From positions 62,001 to 126,000 of the forward strand of contig CANMRT010000002.1 in assembly GCA_947500415.1 (NCBI GenBank): DNA of 64,000 nt, read 5' to 3'. The notes under the pieces were generated by a model. It worked only from the letters and a program-made list of their open reading frames with translations. It was not told the DNA's origin and made no database searches. This document shows positions 46,912 to 55,456 of the stretch, in pieces. Position numbers and translations under genes: made by a program. This stretch comes from an uncultured Roseicyclus sp. GTDB taxonomy: Bacteria; Pseudomonadota; Alphaproteobacteria; Rhodobacterales; Rhodobacteraceae. The number at the start of each line of letters is the position of its first letter. Position 1 is the stretch's first letter.

Positions 46912-46947
46912 CAAAAGAAAACGCGCCGCATATGGCAGGGCGCGTTT
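46912..46947 (-). terminator. Terminator of the polyamine-type binding protein gene
   Basis: On the minus strand ACGCGCC pairs with GGCGCGT over an 11-base loop, followed by TTTCTTTT. It lies about 30 bases after the stop at 46974. Confidence 0.75.
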
Positions 46948-46973
46948 CGCTTTTTAGTAGGTTTGCTATAGGC

Positions 46974-48008
46974 TTAGAAGCCAGCCTTAATGCGCTCAAA
47001 GGCTTCCGCCTGACGCTCGCGCTGTTCGTTGGAGATCGGCAGCTGCGCCAGAACCGGCACGCTGACCTCGCCCAGACCGGCAGCTTCCATGGCCTCTGCA
47101 CCGAGCGCTTGCAGCGCCGCGTCGTTGGCGGAGCCGAAGCCACTTCCCAGAAGTGGGCCAGCGGAGGCATCGCTGAGGATCGCATTCACGTAGTCGTAGG
47201 CCAGTGCTTCGTCTGCGGTGCCTTCGACCATGTTCACATAGCCGCACAGCCAGACAGAAGTGCCTTCCGACGTGTTCCGCTCAAAGCCCACATTGAAGCC
47301 TTCCTCGGCCATGGCGACGGGCACTTCGTTCCAGACCCAAGCGGCGAGAACTTCGCCTGAGCCGATCAGCTGGCTGATCTCGGCAGGGTCGGTCCAATAG
47401 GTGCGCAGGTTCTGGTGGATGCCGCGGAGCCAGTCGGTGGCGGCTTCGAATTGTTCGTCCGTCACGTTCGACCAATCGGAGACGCCGGTGGCGAGGTAGG
47501 CCAGCGCATAAGCGTCGTCGACATTGTCGGGGATCGAAAGGCGGCCTGCGTATTCAGGGTTGTTGAAGATTTCGAGCGAGGTCACGTCATCCGCGCTGAG
47601 CTCATCCGCATTGTAGGCGACGGCGGTGGAGCCGTAGTCGGTGGGCAGGAAGAACAGCTCTTCCGAACCGGACAGCACGTTCTGGCCCACGAGGTCTGCG
47701 TTCAGCGTCTCGAACGCAGCAATCTGATCGCTGTCCCAAGCCTCGATGATGCCGGAGGCCTGCCAGCGTGGCACGGAGCCTGCGCAGATGTGGGTGACGT
47801 CCGACTGGAAGCCTGCGAGGAGGCGCTGGAACGCTTCGTCTTCATCGCCGAAGAACACGAATTCCGGCGCGCCGTTGGCGTCAATGAAAGGCTGGTGGAA
47901 GGCCGGGTCTTCAAAGCCCGAATAGTCGAAAACGGTGAGGCTCTGCGCGCTGGCGGCACCCGCAAGAGCAAGGGTCGCGGCGGAGGCGAGGAGGGTTGTT
48001 TTGGTCAT
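46974..48008 (-). CDS. Polyamine-type ABC substrate-binding protein (PotD-like)
   Basis: A periplasmic binding protein of 344 residues. Signal peptide MTKTTLLASAATLALAGAASAQ with cleavage after AxA. FLPTDYGSTAVAYNADEL is the typical hinge/ligand strand pair, and LIGSGEVLAAWVWNEVPVAM fits the PotD/PotF fold. No permease genes are adjacent; the matching PotB/C/A set lies at 32929-35869. The ligand is unproven. Confidence 0.85.
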   Translation of the reverse strand: MTKTTLLASAATLALAGAASAQSLTVFDYSGFEDPAFHQPFIDANGAPEFVFFGDEDEAFQRLLAGFQSDVTHICAGSVPRWQASGIIEAWDSDQIAAFETLNADLVGQNVLSGSEELFFLPTDYGSTAVAYNADELSADDVTSLEIFNNPEYAGRLSIPDNVDDAYALAYLATGVSDWSNVTDEQFEAATDWLRGIHQNLRTYWTDPAEISQLIGSGEVLAAWVWNEVPVAMAEEGFNVGFERNTSEGTSVWLCGYVNMVEGTADEALAYDYVNAILSDASAGPLLGSGFGSANDAALQALGAEAMEAAGLGEVSVPVLAQLPISNEQRERQAEAFERIKAGF

Positions 48009-48100
48009 GTTTTACGGGTCCCTGTTGGCGTCTTGTTACGATCAGACTGCCGGAGAGTTTAGGGCGCAGGCGAAGTGTGGTCCAGTGGATTTGAATGCGA

Positions 48101-48180
48101 GGTTGCAAGGTTGCAACCGGTGTTTAAGTCGCTGAAAAATAACGACATACAGATTTTTCTTTACCAATTCTTAACCTTTG
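48101..48180 (+). repeat. Box-spacer-box repeat, copy 2
   Basis: The same GGTTGCAAGGTTGCAACC 18-mer as at 28463, then a 41-base gap, then TTTACCAATTCTTAACCTTTG. The TTTA-N7-TTAA (48160-48174) is CtrA-like and lies 75 bases before the membrane-protein gene. See copy 1 at 28463-28542. Confidence 0.75.
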
Positions 48181-48249
48181 GACAGCGCCAATTCGCTTGA
48201 CGAGCCACGCAAGTCTGACACGATCAGAGCAATTACCCGCGGAGACGGC

Positions 48250-49101
48250 ATGGATACTCGAACGACCTCCAATTCGCTATTCTTCGGCGCCATTGGCGAT
48301 CTTCTGGGCAACTTGGGAGCGGTGCTCAGGATCGGCGGGCCGTGGTTTGCCCTCTACATCGCTCTGCATATGCTGGCGGGCCGTGTCTATGCCCATTGGG
48401 TGCTTTATGACGTCAATGCACGGAGCGCGCCGCCGAGCCAATGGTATCTGAACTTGATGTTCCTCGTGATGCTTGGAACGGTTGCGGCGTCCTGGCACCG
48501 GTTCATGGCTTTGAATGAGCCGCCCCGTTTCCTGCCGCAGATGCGGTTGATGATCATCCTGAAATACATGCTGGCCTGGGTCGTGATAGGAATCATCATC
48601 GGTTTGATCCTGCTGATCTGCTTTGGTCTGCCTGCAGTGGTGCTGTCGGCACTTGTCGATCAGGCGTTGCAGGATGTCGTGGTGATGACCTTGCAGGACG
48701 AGGTCTTTGACCCGTTTGGTCTGTCTACTGGCCTTCTTGCGCTGGCGATTGGCTTCGTCTTCCTGATCATTTTCGGATCGATCCTTCTTCTGTTCCGCAT
48801 GGGTGTCGGCCTACCATCCGTCGCCATTCTGGACGGGCAGGGGATCGGGATGCGCGCGTCTTGGCGGGCCACGTGTGGGATGGCGCGGGCGATATTCGGG
48901 GCGAGCCTTTTGGCGACTTTGGCGTCGATCCTTCTTTACGGCCTGTCGTTTGGGATGCTGTTTGCCCTGGACCAGGATTATTCCACCGGACGAGAGATCA
49001 TCATGCGCGTTGGAATTGCTTTGGTCGACATCGTGATTTTGTTGGTCGGCACTGCCGTTTTGACGCGGATCTACCGTTCGGTGCCCGCAGAGTCGCTTTG
49101 A
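48250..49101 (+). CDS. Polytopic membrane protein, unknown function
   Basis: 283 residues with about six long hydrophobic helices (for example YMLAWVVIGIIIGLILLICFG and FDPFGLSTGLLALAIGFVF). MDTRTTSNSLFFGA is the chosen start; an in-frame TTG 72 bases upstream would add a polar tail. No family recognised. The repeat element with a CtrA-like box precedes it. Its end overlaps the convergent FadR-type gene by 31 bases. Confidence 0.7.
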   Translation: MDTRTTSNSLFFGAIGDLLGNLGAVLRIGGPWFALYIALHMLAGRVYAHWVLYDVNARSAPPSQWYLNLMFLVMLGTVAASWHRFMALNEPPRFLPQMRLMIILKYMLAWVVIGIIIGLILLICFGLPAVVLSALVDQALQDVVVMTLQDEVFDPFGLSTGLLALAIGFVFLIIFGSILLLFRMGVGLPSVAILDGQGIGMRASWRATCGMARAIFGASLLATLASILLYGLSFGMLFALDQDYSTGREIIMRVGIALVDIVILLVGTAVLTRIYRSVPAESL

Positions 49102-49826
49102 CCTTTCGCGCGCGCATCGAAAACGGATTGCGCGAGGGTCTTGGTGTAGCCTTCCAGCTCGGTCAGCGCAGTGCTGACGGCGGCCCCATTACGGGCCTCG
49201 GCCGCATCGGCGATCAATTCATGCAGGCGCACGATTTCTTCGCGGTTGCGGGCGGTGAACGTAATCATGTTCATCAGCGGCTGCATTGCCTCGACCGCAC
49301 CGGCCAGCTGGTAGGACATGACCGGATTGTCGGCCCCGTCGACCAGAGCGCGGTGGAAGGCCACGTCCGAGGCGCAGAAGGCTTCATCGGAAAGGCCCGG
49401 CTGCGCCTGGCGCACGATCTCGGCCCGCATGGTGGCGAGGTGATCGGCATCGCGGCGTTCTGCTGACAGCCCGGCGCAGGCGCGTTCCAAGGCAAAGCGC
49501 GCCTCGCAGGCGGTATCAAAGCTGACGTGGTTCATGCCGAGGAGCAGGGTGGAGGTGGTGATGTGGCCGCGATAAGCATCCTCATAAGACAGCCGGTTCA
49601 CAAAGGCCCCACCGAAGGCCCCGCGTTGGGTGCGGATCAGGCTTTGGGCAGCGAGCCGTTTGAGGGCCTCGCGCACTGTGGAGCGGGACACTTCGAATTG
49701 TTCTGCAAGCTCGGCCTCGGACGGCAAACGCTCATCCACGATCAATTTGCCACCAACGATGGCGTCGCGGATGGCGGAGGCGATTTGCGCCGAGAGATCG
49801 GCGGAGCTGTTGGGATCAATTTTCAT
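49071..49826 (-). CDS. GntR-family regulator, FadR/FCD type
   Basis: 251 residues: winged HTH (LAEQFEVSRSTVREALKRLAAQSLI, about 38-65) and an all-helical FCD ligand domain (about 95-230), where DVAFHRALVDGADNP carries the usual metal-binding Asp/His. A 14-bp palindrome sits right before the start, which suggests autoregulation. Effector not predictable. Confidence 0.9.
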   Translation of the reverse strand: MKIDPNSSADLSAQIASAIRDAIVGGKLIVDERLPSEAELAEQFEVSRSTVREALKRLAAQSLIRTQRGAFGGAFVNRLSYEDAYRGHITTSTLLLGMNHVSFDTACEARFALERACAGLSAERRDADHLATMRAEIVRQAQPGLSDEAFCASDVAFHRALVDGADNPVMSYQLAGAVEAMQPLMNMITFTARNREEIVRLHELIADAAEARNGAAVSTALTELEGYTKTLAQSVFDARAKGQSDSAGTER

Positions 49827-49827
49827 T

Positions 49828-49852
49828 TGTCTGACATTTAAATGTCTGACAT
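49828..49852 (+). promoter_or_regulatory. FadR-type operator at its own gene
   Basis: TGTCTGACAT is directly repeated (49828-49837 and 49843-49852). The centre, GACATTTAAATGTC (49833-49846), is a perfect 14-bp palindrome. It starts one base from the regulator's ATG, so a repressor there would block its own transcription. Confidence 0.6.
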
Positions 49853-49878
49853 CACCTTGGGCAAGCAGAATCGCCGTT

Positions 49879-49994
49879 TAAAGCGTTTCGATTTGAACCT
49901 GCGTCAGCAGATGAAATCGAAGCGCCCAAGACGGTTGGAAGTTTCGCGCGCTTCGAGGCAAGCTGATGCATCAGGTTTGTCTCGAAACGCTTTA
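49879..49994. repeat. Inverted-repeat-bounded element
   Basis: TAAAGCGTTTCGA (49879-49891) and TCGAAACGCTTTA (49982-49994) are perfect 13-base inverted repeats about 90 bases apart. The segment between carries no gene. It ends 11 bases before the DUF2182 gene, whose ribosome-binding site overlaps its edge. Possibly an old interspersed repeat. Confidence 0.55.
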
Positions 49995-50005
49995 GGGAGT
50001 GACCG

Positions 50006-50953
50006 GTGACGCATGTAATCCGCAACACGCTGTGGCTTGGCTTCTTTGGCGGCATCCTCGTGGCGTGGGCGGTGCTGTATCAGATGGCAAGCGGCATGGG
50101 TTTGGATTGGGTCGGCCGGATGTCCATGGAGATGGATATGGGCATGGAGATGCCCATGGACGACGGTGCCGAGATGCCGATGGATGGCATGGCCATCGAC
50201 GGTGGTGCCATGGCAACGGGCGACGACATCGACGCTATGCCGATGGGCGATATGGCCATGGACGGCGAAGCGATGCCGGCCGAGGGCATGTCGATGGACG
50301 GCGACATGCCGATGGCCATGGACCACATGGATATGTCCGCGATGACGCGCTTCGGGTCGCTCTTTGGCATGTGGTCGATCATGATGGCGGCCATGATGCT
50401 GCCGACGCTGGTGCCCACGCTGGTGAACTACGAGCGGCTGATGACCTCCGCCGATGGCACGCGGGCCGGATGGTTGGGCGTTTTGGGCGGCTATTCCATT
50501 GTCTGGATTGGCGTGGCCGCGATCTTCGCGATTGTGCAGATTGGCCTGCTGCGGGCCGGGATCATCGACATGATGGGTGTGCCGAATGCGCTGTGGGTTT
50601 CGGGCGCGTTGCTGATCGTCGTAGGCGCGTTCCAGTTCACCCGAGCGAAAGAGGTTTGCCACGGCGTCTGCCACGCGCCGATGAACTATTTTCTGGGCCA
50701 TTGGAAGACGGGTTTCGCGGGCGGTGTGCGCATGGGGCTAGGCCTTGGCGCGTTCTGCGCGGGCTGCTGCTGGGGCTTCATGGCGCTTGGCTTCGTAGGC
50801 GGAATGATGAGCCTGTTGTGGATGGGCCTCGCCACCTTGTTCATGGTCATCGAAAAGCTGCCGCAAGTGGGGCATTATGTGACCAAGCCACTGGGTGTGG
50901 CACTGATTTTGGGCGGTCTGGGTGTGCTCGCGTACCCCATGATTGCGGCATAG
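50006..50953 (+). CDS. DUF2182 membrane protein with methionine-rich insert
   Basis: 315 residues. One N-terminal helix (WLGFFGGILVAWAVLYQMA) is followed by a region of about 75 residues packed with Met-Asp, Met-Gly and Met-Ala steps (MEMDMGMEMPMDDGAEMPM and similar), and then several helices with AAMMLPTLVPTLVNYE. DUF2182 proteins are predicted metal-binding membrane proteins; the Met cluster could bind copper. Start is GTG, GGGAG seven bases upstream. First gene of an operon with DUF1326 and DinB. Confidence 0.82.
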   Translation: MTHVIRNTLWLGFFGGILVAWAVLYQMASGMGLDWVGRMSMEMDMGMEMPMDDGAEMPMDGMAIDGGAMATGDDIDAMPMGDMAMDGEAMPAEGMSMDGDMPMAMDHMDMSAMTRFGSLFGMWSIMMAAMMLPTLVPTLVNYERLMTSADGTRAGWLGVLGGYSIVWIGVAAIFAIVQIGLLRAGIIDMMGVPNALWVSGALLIVVGAFQFTRAKEVCHGVCHAPMNYFLGHWKTGFAGGVRMGLGLGAFCAGCCWGFMALGFVGGMMSLLWMGLATLFMVIEKLPQVGHYVTKPLGVALILGGLGVLAYPMIAA

Positions 50954-50965
50954 GGAGAGACGGAC

Positions 50966-51679
50966 ATGGCCATCAAGAAACGCCCCGACGCGGACCGCTT
51001 GCCGGTTAGCCAGCGCATTGATCAGCGGATGGACAACCCCAAGCGGCGTCAGCTGAAGCCACGCGATTGGGCGATCAAGGGGGAGTTGATCCTGAACTGT
51101 TCCTGCACGGTGTTCTGCCCCTGTGTGGTATCGCTCGGGAAGCACGATCCAACGGACGGCGATTGTAAGGCCTGGATGGGAATTGCGATCGACGAGGGCC
51201 ATTTCGAGGGCGAGGACCTGAGCGGTCTGAACGTGGGCCTGATGGTTTATATCCCGGGCAAGATGGCCGAGGGCGGCTGGCAGGTTGCGGCCTACGTCGA
51301 CGAGCGCGCCAGCGGGAAGGCGTATCAGGGACTGCTGGAGATCTTCTCAGGCTCCGCAGGCGGGACCACGGGGCTGTTCACGCTGCTGGTGTCCGACATC
51401 GTTTCGGCGGAGCGGGAGAAGGTCGAAATCACTCGCGACGGCAAGAAACGCGGGCTGTTTGTCGGCAAGAAGATCCAAGGCGAGATCGAGATGATCGACG
51501 GGGCAAGCCCGGATCATCCGGTGATGATCACGAACTCCAAGTATTGGATGGGGCCCGACATCATCGCGGCACGTGGTCTGAAATCGAAGGTGCGCGACTT
51601 CGGCAAGATGTGGGATTTCTCAGGCAAGTCGGCAGAAATCTGTCCCATTGAATGGGGCGGATCGGCGGGCGGCAAGTAA
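50966..51679 (+). CDS. DUF1326 protein
   Basis: 237 residues. A Cys cluster, LNCSCTVFCPC at about residue 43, could bind a metal or form disulfides. The rest, with AAYVDERASGKAYQGLLEIF, is the family's beta-rich domain. DUF1326 and DUF2182 genes are commonly neighbours, so they probably act together. No signal peptide. Twelve bases after DUF2182; its stop shares a base with the DinB gene ATG (TAATG). Confidence 0.82.
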   Translation: MAIKKRPDADRLPVSQRIDQRMDNPKRRQLKPRDWAIKGELILNCSCTVFCPCVVSLGKHDPTDGDCKAWMGIAIDEGHFEGEDLSGLNVGLMVYIPGKMAEGGWQVAAYVDERASGKAYQGLLEIFSGSAGGTTGLFTLLVSDIVSAEREKVEITRDGKKRGLFVGKKIQGEIEMIDGASPDHPVMITNSKYWMGPDIIAARGLKSKVRDFGKMWDFSGKSAEICPIEWGGSAGGK

Positions 51680-52194
51680 TGGTTGGCCCCGCCTGGGCGC
51701 AGACCATGGCGCGCTACAACGCCTGGCAGAACCAATGGATGTTTCAGGCCTGTGATGGGCTGAGCGATGCGCAGCGTACCGAGGATCGCGGCCTGTTCTG
51801 GGGTTCCATTCAGGGCACGCTCAGCCATTCGTTCTGGGGCGACCTCATCTGGATCTCGCGCTTTGACGGGGGCGAGGGGCCGGAGGCGCCGTTGACCGAC
51901 ACGGCCAATGCCTATGACTGGCCCACGATGATGGCAGAACGTCCCAAGCTCGATGCGCGCATTGCGGCCTGGGCCTGGAGCACGGACGACACCGATTTCG
52001 AGGGCGATCTGAGCTGGTATTCGCAAGGCGCCGGGCGTCAGATGACCATGGCGCGGACGTTGTGCGCCATGCAGCTTTTCAATCACCAGACGCACCATCG
52101 CGGACAAGTTCATGCCGCCCTGACCGCGCTTGGCGTCAAGACTGTGGACACGGACCTGCCGTTCATGCCGGACGAGGTGCCGGAATGGGTCTAA
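51679..52194 (+). CDS. DinB-family protein
   Basis: 171 residues of the four-helix DinB fold. The metal-binding His are in LSHSFWGDLIW (helix 2) and NHQTHHRGQVHAALT (helix 4). DinB-like proteins are often thiol-dependent enzymes with no known substrate. Last gene of the DUF2182-DUF1326 operon. The 3' end overlaps the convergent secreted protein gene by four bases. Confidence 0.85.
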   Translation: MVGPAWAQTMARYNAWQNQWMFQACDGLSDAQRTEDRGLFWGSIQGTLSHSFWGDLIWISRFDGGEGPEAPLTDTANAYDWPTMMAERPKLDARIAAWAWSTDDTDFEGDLSWYSQGAGRQMTMARTLCAMQLFNHQTHHRGQVHAALTALGVKTVDTDLPFMPDEVPEWV

Positions 52195-52673
52195 AGCGGT
52201 TCAGCAGAGCGGTTTTCGTAACTGGCGCGGGGGAACAAACCGATGTCGGCGTAGCGCCACGTCGGAGTGTCGGTTCCCTCCAATTGAAGTCGCACCACAA
52301 GGTACGGCCCGTCCACGCCGCTTGCCAAAGGCGCCGGACCATTGGGGCCGTTTATCGCAAACGGCACGAAGGCCACGTAGCGCTCGTAACGGGCGGGCAG
52401 GAGGGTGCCGTCCCATTGGCGGGCGGCGGTGGCGCGATCGCGACCGAACAGCGGATCGGCATTGGCGGTCCCGTCGAGAATGCGTTGCAAAAGGTCGGCG
52501 TTAAGAGCGGTGCTGACCTGTTGGATCGCGGCCACGTCCTGTTGGACAAATCCGTTCAACACAGTGATCGCCACCAAGTCTGCGGGCCGGTCCTGTGCCC
52601 CAGCAGCGGCTGTGAAAAGCCACGCCAAAAGCAGGGCGCCCAGGCGGATCGTCAAGGACAGTTTTCCAATCAT
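52191..52673 (-). CDS. Secreted DUF4864-type protein, copy A
   Basis: 160 residues with a signal peptide (LTIRLGALLLAWLFTAAAGAQ, cleavage after AQ). RQWDGTLLPARYERYVAFVP and the preceding FVQQDVAAI resemble the tandem gene at 52770-53237 (shared DAxI, WDG-LPAR motifs). The family fold is cystatin/NTF2-like and periplasmic; function unknown. Confidence 0.75.
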   Translation of the reverse strand: MIGKLSLTIRLGALLLAWLFTAAAGAQDRPADLVAITVLNGFVQQDVAAIQQVSTALNADLLQRILDGTANADPLFGRDRATAARQWDGTLLPARYERYVAFVPFAINGPNGPAPLASGVDGPYLVVRLQLEGTDTPTWRYADIGLFPRASYENRSAEPL

Positions 52674-52769
52674 ACCAGTCGCATAGCACGTTGCCCCAGG
52701 GGTGGTAAGACGCTGATCCTGGATCGTAGCAAAGTCAGAGGCATTGTGCCGTCCGATGCGATGGCGAGA

Positions 52770-53237
52770 TCAGCGGCTTTCAGACAGCGCCATGTAGTCG
52801 TTCACCTCGATGAAGTTCAGATCGTCGATGCCCCAGCTTGTGTCGTCGGGGCCGTCGAGGGTCAGGACGACCGCAATCAACCGTGCATCGAGTTGCACTT
52901 CGAGGCTGACGGCGCCTTCTCCGACCTCTCGGGCGAAGGGTATGACGGCGTTCCCATCCGGGCGGTAGCGGGCGGGCAGGATCAGGCCATCCCAGGCCAT
53001 TGCCGCGCGCCCCTCGGTGCCGTTGAAGACCGATGCACTGTCCTGTTCACCGGAAATCACCGAGGCGAAGAAATCTGCGTTATACGCGCTGGAATGGGCG
53101 CCAATGGTGGCCACATCGCGCTGCTGGAATGCGGTCAGGATCGCCGACGCTACCGCCTCGGCACTGTGGGTTTGGGCAGAACCCGTAGCCGTGCTGAGCG
53201 CCAGTGCGCCAAGAGCCCCGAAAAGAATGCGCTTCAT
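52770..53237 (-). CDS. Secreted DUF4864-type protein, copy B
   Basis: 155 residues. Met 53237 opens a signal peptide (ILFGALGALALSTATGSAQ). RAAMAWDGLILPARYRPDGN corresponds to RQWDGTLLPARY in the adjacent copy, and FQQRDVATI to FVQQDVAAI, so these are diverged tandem duplicates. Copy B is divergent from dmdA with 74 bases between. Confidence 0.75.
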   Translation of the reverse strand: MKRILFGALGALALSTATGSAQTHSAEAVASAILTAFQQRDVATIGAHSSAYNADFFASVISGEQDSASVFNGTEGRAAMAWDGLILPARYRPDGNAVIPFAREVGEGAVSLEVQLDARLIAVVLTLDGPDDTSWGIDDLNFIEVNDYMALSESR

Positions 53238-53311
53238 CTGAATAGTCCCTTTGTGACTGCGATGAAGGCTAAGCCACAAAACAACATCCGCCAAGGTAAG
53301 GAGACCCGGCC

Positions 53312-54415
53312 ATGGCAATGATTTCACCGTCCCGCCGGTTGCGCAGAACGCCTTTTTCCGAGGGCGTCGAGGCGGCAGGCGTCAAGGCCTACACGATCTA
53401 TAACCGGATGCTTTTGCCGACGGTCTTCCGCTCGGTCGAGGAAGATTACCGCCACCTCAAGGATGCGGTGCAGCTTTGGGACGTGGCGGTTGAACGGCAG
53501 GTTGAGGTGCGTGGTCCGGATGCAGGTAAGCTGATCCAGATGCTGACGCCGCGCGACCTGCGCGGGATGCTGCCCGGGCAATGCTACTACATGCCGGTGG
53601 TGGATGAGACGGGCGGTATGCTCAATGACCCAGTGGTCGTGAAGCTTTCTGAAGATCGGTGGTGGATCTCCATCGCGGACAGCGATTTGTTGTTGTGGGT
53701 CAAGGGCGTAGCCTATGGCTACCGCCTAGATGTGCTGGTGGATGAGCCCGATATTTCTCCGCTCGCCGTGCAGGGACCCAAGGCCGATGACCTCATGGCG
53801 CGGGTCTTTGGAGAGAGCGTGCGCGACGTGCGGTTCTTCCGTTTTGGTTGGTTTGAATTTCAGGGGCGCAGCCTTGTGGTGGCGCGGTCGGGCTATTCGA
53901 AACAGGGCGGGTTTGAGATCTACGTTGAAGGCGCAGACATCGGGATGCCACTTTGGAATGCATTGATGGAGGCCGGCAAGGACCTAGATGTCCATGCCGG
54001 ATGCCCCAACAATATCGAACGCATCGAGGGCGGATTGTTGAGCTATGGCAATGACATGACCGACGACAACACACCCCACGAATGCGGGCTTGGGCGGTTC
54101 TGCAATACCGCAACCGCAATCGGGTGCATTGGCCGCGACGCTCTGCTACGGGTGTCGATGGAGGGGCCGGTGCAGCAAATTCGGCCGATTGCGATCAATG
54201 CCAAGGCGCTGCCGTCGTGTGATCGGGCGTGGCCGTTGATGGCGGGGTCGCGGCGTGTGGGGCAAGTGACCTCTGCCGCGATCAGCCTGGATCATGGGGA
54301 AGGCGTGGCCATCGGCATGGTGCGGATGACCCATTGGGATGCGGGCACGCCGCTGCATCTTGAAACGCCCGAAGGCAGTTTCGACGCGGAAGTGCGGGAA
54401 CAATTCTGGAATTAA
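53312..54415 (+). CDS. dmdA: Dimethylsulfoniopropionate demethylase
   Basis: DmdA moves a methyl group from DMSP to tetrahydrofolate, yielding 3-methylmercaptopropionate. It is a GcvT-like protein of 367 residues. RRLRRTPFSEGVEAAGVKAYTIYN at the start, DVAVERQVEVRGPDA and ARSGYSKQGGFEIY closely follow the marine DmdA pattern; plain GcvT has no such N-terminus. AAGGAG nine bases upstream fixes the start. acuI follows after 43 bases, the typical roseobacter pair. Confidence 0.92.
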   Translation: MAMISPSRRLRRTPFSEGVEAAGVKAYTIYNRMLLPTVFRSVEEDYRHLKDAVQLWDVAVERQVEVRGPDAGKLIQMLTPRDLRGMLPGQCYYMPVVDETGGMLNDPVVVKLSEDRWWISIADSDLLLWVKGVAYGYRLDVLVDEPDISPLAVQGPKADDLMARVFGESVRDVRFFRFGWFEFQGRSLVVARSGYSKQGGFEIYVEGADIGMPLWNALMEAGKDLDVHAGCPNNIERIEGGLLSYGNDMTDDNTPHECGLGRFCNTATAIGCIGRDALLRVSMEGPVQQIRPIAINAKALPSCDRAWPLMAGSRRVGQVTSAAISLDHGEGVAIGMVRMTHWDAGTPLHLETPEGSFDAEVREQFWN

Positions 54416-54458
54416 TTCTGTGGCTTGCAGAGCGAACTTAATGTGACGGAGAGATGAG

Positions 54459-55451
54459 ATGAGCTTCAATGCCTTGATGGTCGAGAAGAATGACGAGGGC
54501 AAAACGAGTGCTGCCGTCACGCAGATCACCGAAGATCAATTGTCCGAGGGGGATGTCACGGTTGCGGTCGAATATTCGACCGTGAACTACAAGGATGGTC
54601 TGTGCATCGGGCCAGGCGGCGGGCTGGTGCGCAACTACCCGCATGTGCCCGGGATTGACTTTAGCGGCACCGTGGAAGCCTCTGACGATCCACGATATTC
54701 GCCTGGCGACCGTGTTGTCCTGACCGGCTGGCGTGTGGGGGAGGCCCATTGGGGTGGCTATTCGCAGAAGGCGCGCGTGAAGGCCGATTGGCTGGTGCCG
54801 CTGCCTGATGGTCTGACTGCGCGCCAGGCGATGGCTGTTGGCACGGCTGGGTTTACTTCGATGCTCGCCGTCATGGCACTTGAAGATCATGGCTTAACCC
54901 CCGGAAACGGTGAGGTTTTGGTGACAGGTGCTGCAGGTGGTGTGGGCTCGGTCGCAACGGCGATTCTGGCCAATCTGGGCTATGAAGTGGCGGCTGTGAC
55001 GGGGCGCCCGGAGCAGGAAGATTACCTCAAATCGCTGGGGGCGAGCCGGATTGTGGCCCGGGAAGAACTGAACGAAACCACGAAAAGGCCTTTGGAAGCC
55101 GAGACTTGGGCGGGCTGCGTGGATGCCGTGGGCGGCGACATGCTGGCGCGTGTGCTGGGGCAGATGAAGTATGGTGCGTCCGTTTCTGCTGTGGGTCTGG
55201 CCGGTGGGGCTGGACTGCCTGCAACCGTGATTCCCTTTTTGTTGCGAGGGGTTAACCTGCTTGGCATCGACAGCGTGATGCAGCCCTACGACAACCGTGT
55301 GCGGGCCTGGGAGCGGATCGCGAAGGATCTGCCGATGGATAAGCTGGAGGCGATGGTGCATCCAGCGACCTTGGCCGATCTGCCGGAGCTTGGTCGCGCC
55401 ATCCTGAAGGGTGGTGTGCGGGGCCGTGTCGTCGTTGATGTGAATGCCTAA
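54459..55451 (+). CDS. acuI: Acryloyl-CoA reductase (MDR family)
   Basis: It reduces acryloyl-CoA to propionyl-CoA with NADPH, so it clears the toxic product of DMSP cleavage. 330 residues of the medium-chain reductase type: YSTVNYKDGLCI, FSGTVEASDDPRY, GGYSQKARV and the nucleotide-binding TGAAGGVGSVA near residue 150. Located behind dmdA in one unit. Confidence 0.9.
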   Translation: MSFNALMVEKNDEGKTSAAVTQITEDQLSEGDVTVAVEYSTVNYKDGLCIGPGGGLVRNYPHVPGIDFSGTVEASDDPRYSPGDRVVLTGWRVGEAHWGGYSQKARVKADWLVPLPDGLTARQAMAVGTAGFTSMLAVMALEDHGLTPGNGEVLVTGAAGGVGSVATAILANLGYEVAAVTGRPEQEDYLKSLGASRIVAREELNETTKRPLEAETWAGCVDAVGGDMLARVLGQMKYGASVSAVGLAGGAGLPATVIPFLLRGVNLLGIDSVMQPYDNRVRAWERIAKDLPMDKLEAMVHPATLADLPELGRAILKGGVRGRVVVDVNA

Positions 55452-55456
55452 AACCC

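Noticed and set aside
46716-47360. Long plus-strand frame over the candidate small transcript
   Set aside because: It starts with TTG, reads as low-complexity basic sequence and runs through the terminator and antisense to the binding-protein gene.
52062-53321. 419-codon plus-strand frame across the DUF4864-type genes
   Set aside because: It runs antisense to two proteins that both have signal peptides and shared motifs.
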